Of a stretch of 64,000 nucleotides of DNA, positions 61,617 to 64,000 are shown one piece after another. Origin of the DNA: Amycolatopsis keratiniphila subsp. keratiniphila (lineage in GTDB: Bacteria; Actinomycetota; Actinomycetes; Mycobacteriales; Pseudonocardiaceae); contig NZ_LQMT02000012.1 in NCBI RefSeq assembly GCF_001620365.2, positions 365,388 through 429,387 of the forward strand. Direction: 5' to 3'. Numbering within the stretch: the first letter of the stretch is position 1; every line of letters begins with the position of its first letter. Position numbers and translations under genes: made by a program. A model generated the notes under the pieces. It did no database searches, was not told where the DNA came from, and saw nothing but the letters and a program-made list of their open reading frames with translations.

Positions 61617-62368
61617 GCGAGGTGTCCGGAGCCGTCCACACGGACATCGCCGCCTACGTGCTGGGCGTCCTCGGCGAGGAGGATCACGCCAGGTTCGAGG
61701 CGCATCTGCTGGAGTGCCCCGAATGCCAGGTCGAGCTGGTGGAGATGTACCACCTGCCCGACATCCTGGACATGGTCAAGAAGAGCTGGCCGGATCCGCC
61801 CGTCAAGGGCCCGGGCCCCCGGGTGCTGCGGATGCTGCTCGCGGACGCCGCCAAGGCGGGCCGTCGGCGCAAGGTCGTCCGGCTGGCGACGGCGGCCGCC
61901 GTGCTCGTGCTCGTCGTCGGCGGACCGCTCACGGTGCTTTCGCTCACCGATCGTGAGCCGGTCATCACGCAGGCCGCGCCTACCGTCGTGACGTCGGTGG
62001 TGCCGTCCCCGTCGTCGTCGCGGGAGCGCGAGGCGGGCCCGGACGGCGGCGCCGCCCCGTTCGGCTGGTCCGAGGCGGGCAACGCCGTCGCGGCCGAGGT
62101 CACGGTGCAGGAGAAGGAATGGGGCAGTGCCGTCGAGCTCGAACTGCGCGGTCTCATCGGGCCGATGACCTGCCAGCTTTTCGCCTACTCCCACGGCGGA
62201 GAGGCCTACGTCGTCAACAACTGGAGTGTGCCGTCCAAGGGGTACGGCGTCCCCGGCTCGCCGGATCCTCTTGTCATCACCGGTTCGACGGCGTTGCAGA
62301 AGGCCGACATCGAACGGTTCGAGGTGCACAAGCGGGACGGCACCGTGCTGGCCGTCGTGCGCCGGTAA
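61613..62368 (+). CDS. rslA: zinc-binding anti-sigma factor, RslA-like
   Basis: A 251-residue membrane anti-sigma factor. The cytoplasmic ZAS motif HxxxCxxC is His31, Cys35, Cys38. A single membrane helix lies at about 88-110 (LATAAAVLVLVVGGPLTVLSL region), followed by an outside domain of about 140 residues. In RslA, oxidation of the zinc thiols releases SigL, so this pair probably senses envelope redox state. It overlaps sigL by four bases (GTGA). Confidence 0.85.
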   Translation: MSEVSGAVHTDIAAYVLGVLGEEDHARFEAHLLECPECQVELVEMYHLPDILDMVKKSWPDPPVKGPGPRVLRMLLADAAKAGRRRKVVRLATAAAVLVLVVGGPLTVLSLTDREPVITQAAPTVVTSVVPSPSSSREREAGPDGGAAPFGWSEAGNAVAAEVTVQEKEWGSAVELELRGLIGPMTCQLFAYSHGGEAYVVNNWSVPSKGYGVPGSPDPLVITGSTALQKADIERFEVHKRDGTVLAVVRR

Positions 62369-62404
62369 GTCATATAACGGAAAGATAACGGCCGGATCGC
62401 GTTT

Positions 62405-62432
62405 TGAACCGCGTCCGTACGGGAGCCGTATC
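62405..62432 (+). promoter_or_regulatory. ECF (SigL-type) promoter for the DUF1996 gene
   Basis: TGAACC (62405-62410), 16 bases, CGTATC (62427-62432). Flanking bases are also shared with the minus-strand promoter at 60986-61013: TTTTGAACCG and CCGTATC occur in both. It lies about 140 bases upstream of the DUF1996 start. Confidence 0.75.
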
Positions 62433-62573
62433 TCCAGATAGCCGGATCTGAATCGGCGGGCGAACAGAAGGGTTCGCCGCGAATGCGGCTATTTCCCGTA
62501 TTCGACGAATGCGTGGCTCATGGCCCGGGCGCGAGTGATCGGCGTGCCCGGAAACGAATGAGGTGAGCAGCCA

Positions 62574-63641
62574 ATGGCACGAAATCAAGGGCGCCATCGT
62601 ATCGCCCGCAGAACCAAGATCGCGACCGCGTTGCTGGGCCTGTCGATCGCGGTCGGCGGTTTGGTGGTGTCCACCACGACCGGCGAACCCGAGCGCGCCT
62701 CCGCGGACGAGGTGGACAGGTCGCAGTTCGTGGACATCACGAAGGTGCGGCCGAACGTCGACAAGCCGAGGCCGGGCCGGAACGCGTCCACGGGTTCGTT
62801 CACCGTCGACTGCGGCAGGAACGAGAACGGGCATTTCAATCCCGACAACTTCATCGCGCAGCCGGGTGTCCGCAACGGCGCCCAGCATCTGCACGACTAC
62901 GTCGGAAACCTGTCCACGAACGCGGATTCGGACAACGACAGCCTGCTGGGTGCCGGCACCACGTGCCGCAACGGCGACGAGTCGGCGTACTTCTGGCCGG
63001 TGGTGCGGATCGACACCGGGGAAGAAGCCGGGCAGCAACGGAACCGGAACGGCGAGCGGGAACAGGCTCAGCTGGAAGAACCCAACGCGGACAACGAACT
63101 CGCCGGCAACGACGGTGAGATCCAGCGCCCCGCGGTCGTCGACATCACCTTCAAGGGCAACGCCCGCGAGAAGGTGCAGGAGATGCCGAAGTTCCTCCGG
63201 ATCCTTTACGGTGACGCGAAAGTCACCACGAACGGCCCGGCCAACGCGCGGGAGAGCTGGACGTGCACCGGTTTCGAGAACCGGCTCATCAAGCAGTACC
63301 CGATCTGTCCCGAGGGCAGCGACGTCAAACGGGTGCACACGTTCCCGAGCTGTCTCGACGGGAACAACATCGACAGCGAGAATCACCGGGACCACATCAA
63401 ATATCCCGACAAGAACGGCGAATGCGCGAACGGCCTGACCGCCGTCCCGGAGCTCACCATCTCGCTGACCTACGAGATCCCGCGGCAGATCCAGGTCAAC
63501 GGACAGTACAAAGTGGACTCCTTCCCCGAGGAGGATCACAACCCGTTCTCCGACCACGACGATTTCGCGAACGTGATGCCGGGCCGGGTCATGGATCGCC
63601 TCGTCGACTGCGTCAACGAAGGCCGCGAGTGCCGCGAATGA
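62574..63641 (+). CDS. secreted DUF1996 protein
   Basis: A 355-residue exported protein. The basic N-terminus and hydrophobic core (IATALLGLSIAVGGLVV) form a signal peptide. The mature part is a DUF1996 domain: GSFTVDCGRNENGHFNPDNF, GAQHLHDYVGN (His cluster), then FPSCLDGNNIDSENHRDHIKYP and TAVPELTISLTYEI. Paired cysteines suggest disulfides. DUF1996 is widespread in fungi and actinomycetes with no firm function. The SigL-type promoter upstream puts it in the same regulon as the redox operon. Confidence 0.85.
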   Translation: MARNQGRHRIARRTKIATALLGLSIAVGGLVVSTTTGEPERASADEVDRSQFVDITKVRPNVDKPRPGRNASTGSFTVDCGRNENGHFNPDNFIAQPGVRNGAQHLHDYVGNLSTNADSDNDSLLGAGTTCRNGDESAYFWPVVRIDTGEEAGQQRNRNGEREQAQLEEPNADNELAGNDGEIQRPAVVDITFKGNAREKVQEMPKFLRILYGDAKVTTNGPANARESWTCTGFENRLIKQYPICPEGSDVKRVHTFPSCLDGNNIDSENHRDHIKYPDKNGECANGLTAVPELTISLTYEIPRQIQVNGQYKVDSFPEEDHNPFSDHDDFANVMPGRVMDRLVDCVNEGRECRE

Positions 63642-63687
63642 CGCCCTGAAGCGGAAGCAGGAACCTGCGAAGAGAAAGGAAGAAACT

Positions 63688-63733
63688 CCGGCCCGGCGGG
63701 TCCCCCCTACACCTCACCCATCCGCCGGGCCGG
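63688..63733. terminator. hairpin after the DUF1996 gene
   Basis: CCGGCCCGGCGG (63688-63699) pairs perfectly with CCGCCGGGCCGG (63722-63733) across a 22-base pyrimidine-rich loop, 46 bases after the stop codon. Confidence 0.5.
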
Positions 63734-63788
63734 CCCTACCCGGAAACCGATCGACACAACTGAAGAACGCTCCGCAAGCATTCACCCC

Positions 63789-63835
63789 GCCCTGCCGTCG
63801 GCTTCCCGAGGGAAGCTCGCCGGCAGGGCTCTTTT
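63789..63835 (+). terminator. intrinsic terminator
   Basis: GCCCTGCCG pairs with CGGCAGGGC; inside, after a small internal loop, GCTTCC pairs with GGAAGC around CGAG. The stem is followed by CTCTTTT, the clearest U-tract in the window. It separates the DUF1996 gene from the acetyltransferase gene. Confidence 0.7.
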
Positions 63836-63850
63836 CGGTAGGTTGGCCGC

Positions 63851-64000
63851 ATGGGTGAACAGAAGGACCGCATGCTGCGCGGCGAGCTGTATCGGGACAA
63901 CGACCCCGAACTGGTCGCGGATCGCAGGCGCGCGCAGGCACTCGTCGACCGGTTCAACGGCACGGGCGCCGAGGAGACCGGTGAGCGGGACACGATTCTG
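63851..64000 (+). CDS. maa: sugar O-acetyltransferase (maltose acetyltransferase type), 5' part only
   Basis: The first 50 residues read MGEQKDRMLRGELYRDNDPEL followed by VADRRRAQALVDRFN. This is the N-terminal Mac domain of maltose/galactoside O-acetyltransferases (M.xGE.Y...DPEL...R..A..L...FN). The left-handed β-helix with the acetyl-CoA site lies beyond the window. ATG 63851 directly follows the terminator, so it starts its own transcript. Confidence 0.78.
   Translation, partial: MGEQKDRMLRGELYRDNDPELVADRRRAQALVDRFNGTGAEETGERDTIL

Overview
The window looks like chromosome from a high-GC actinomycete of the Pseudonocardiaceae, most likely Amycolatopsis or a close relative. The basis is strongly GC-biased codons, many GTG starts, four-nucleotide stop/start overlaps inside operons, a four-gene 'conservon', F420-dependent LLM enzymes and a cholesterol-catabolic island arranged much as in Mycobacterium and Rhodococcus. 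I see no rRNA, tRNA, CRISPR array, insertion sequence or prophage. The genus is inferred from gene content and was not tested by a search.

Layout. 1-2024: acetate/monocarboxylate permease with its DUF485 partner (minus strand). 2025-2979: long non-coding gap. 2980-8200: conservon cvnA-B-C-D (histidine-kinase-like receptor, roadblock protein, DUF742 protein, small GTPase). 8238-9890: reductase-fold protein, DUF899 protein and its ArsR repressor. 10026-15137: fused isobutyryl-CoA mutase IcmF and two overlapping LLM flavin/F420 oxidoreductases. 15196-18064: divergent kstR and fadE34. 18180-22129: SNF2 helicase and SWIM zinc-finger protein. 22130-22608: gene-free stretch packed with inverted repeats. 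22609-25308: LipC-like esterase and a wax ester/triacylglycerol synthase. 25396-30109: igr-type operon fadE28-fadE29-chsH2-chsH1-ltp2. 30183-32188: DUF5134 protein, stand-alone riboflavin kinase, methyltransferase. 32232-37191: operon kstD-kshA-(small Cys protein)-kshB-chsH3. 37291-42421: second ketosteroid dehydrogenase and hsaA-hsaD-hsaC-hsaB. 42387-45925: desaturase, DUF559 protein, NTF2 protein, ECF sigma factor. 45916-51675: operon fadD3-crotonase-fadE31-fadE32-fadE33-HIT. 51747-55383: fadE30-ipdF-kstR2-fadA6. 55367-57029: MFS exporter and HxlR regulator. 57363-60840: five-gene redox operon (reductase, ferredoxin, membrane cytochrome-like protein, DUF4142, lipoprotein). 61056-63641: SigL/RslA-like sigma/anti-sigma pair and a secreted DUF1996 protein. 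63851-64000: start of a sugar O-acetyltransferase.

How the genes work together. About 35 kb encodes sterol breakdown: removal of the last three side-chain carbons (igr operon), opening of rings A/B (KstD, KshAB, HsaABCD) and degradation of rings C/D (FadD3, FadE30-33, IpdF, FadA6). Both TetR repressors of the pathway, KstR and KstR2, are in the window. I can place seven KstR-type boxes and one KstR2 box in front of the expected operons. Propionyl/acyl-CoA output could feed IcmF and the storage-lipid synthase. Uptake genes (mce4), hsaEFG, ipdAB and echA20 are not in this window.

Most distinctive signals. (1) Two near-identical ECF promoters (TGAACC, 16 nt, CGTATC) flank the SigL-like sigma gene. 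One points into the five-gene redox operon and the other into the DUF1996 gene, which defines a small, apparently undescribed envelope-redox regulon. (2) A family of long composite palindromes sits in intergenic gaps: each arm is itself a palindrome around a complementary triplet. Two copies 26 kb apart have identical arms. (3) A small five-cysteine protein is encoded between the oxygenase and reductase genes of 3-ketosteroid 9α-hydroxylase.
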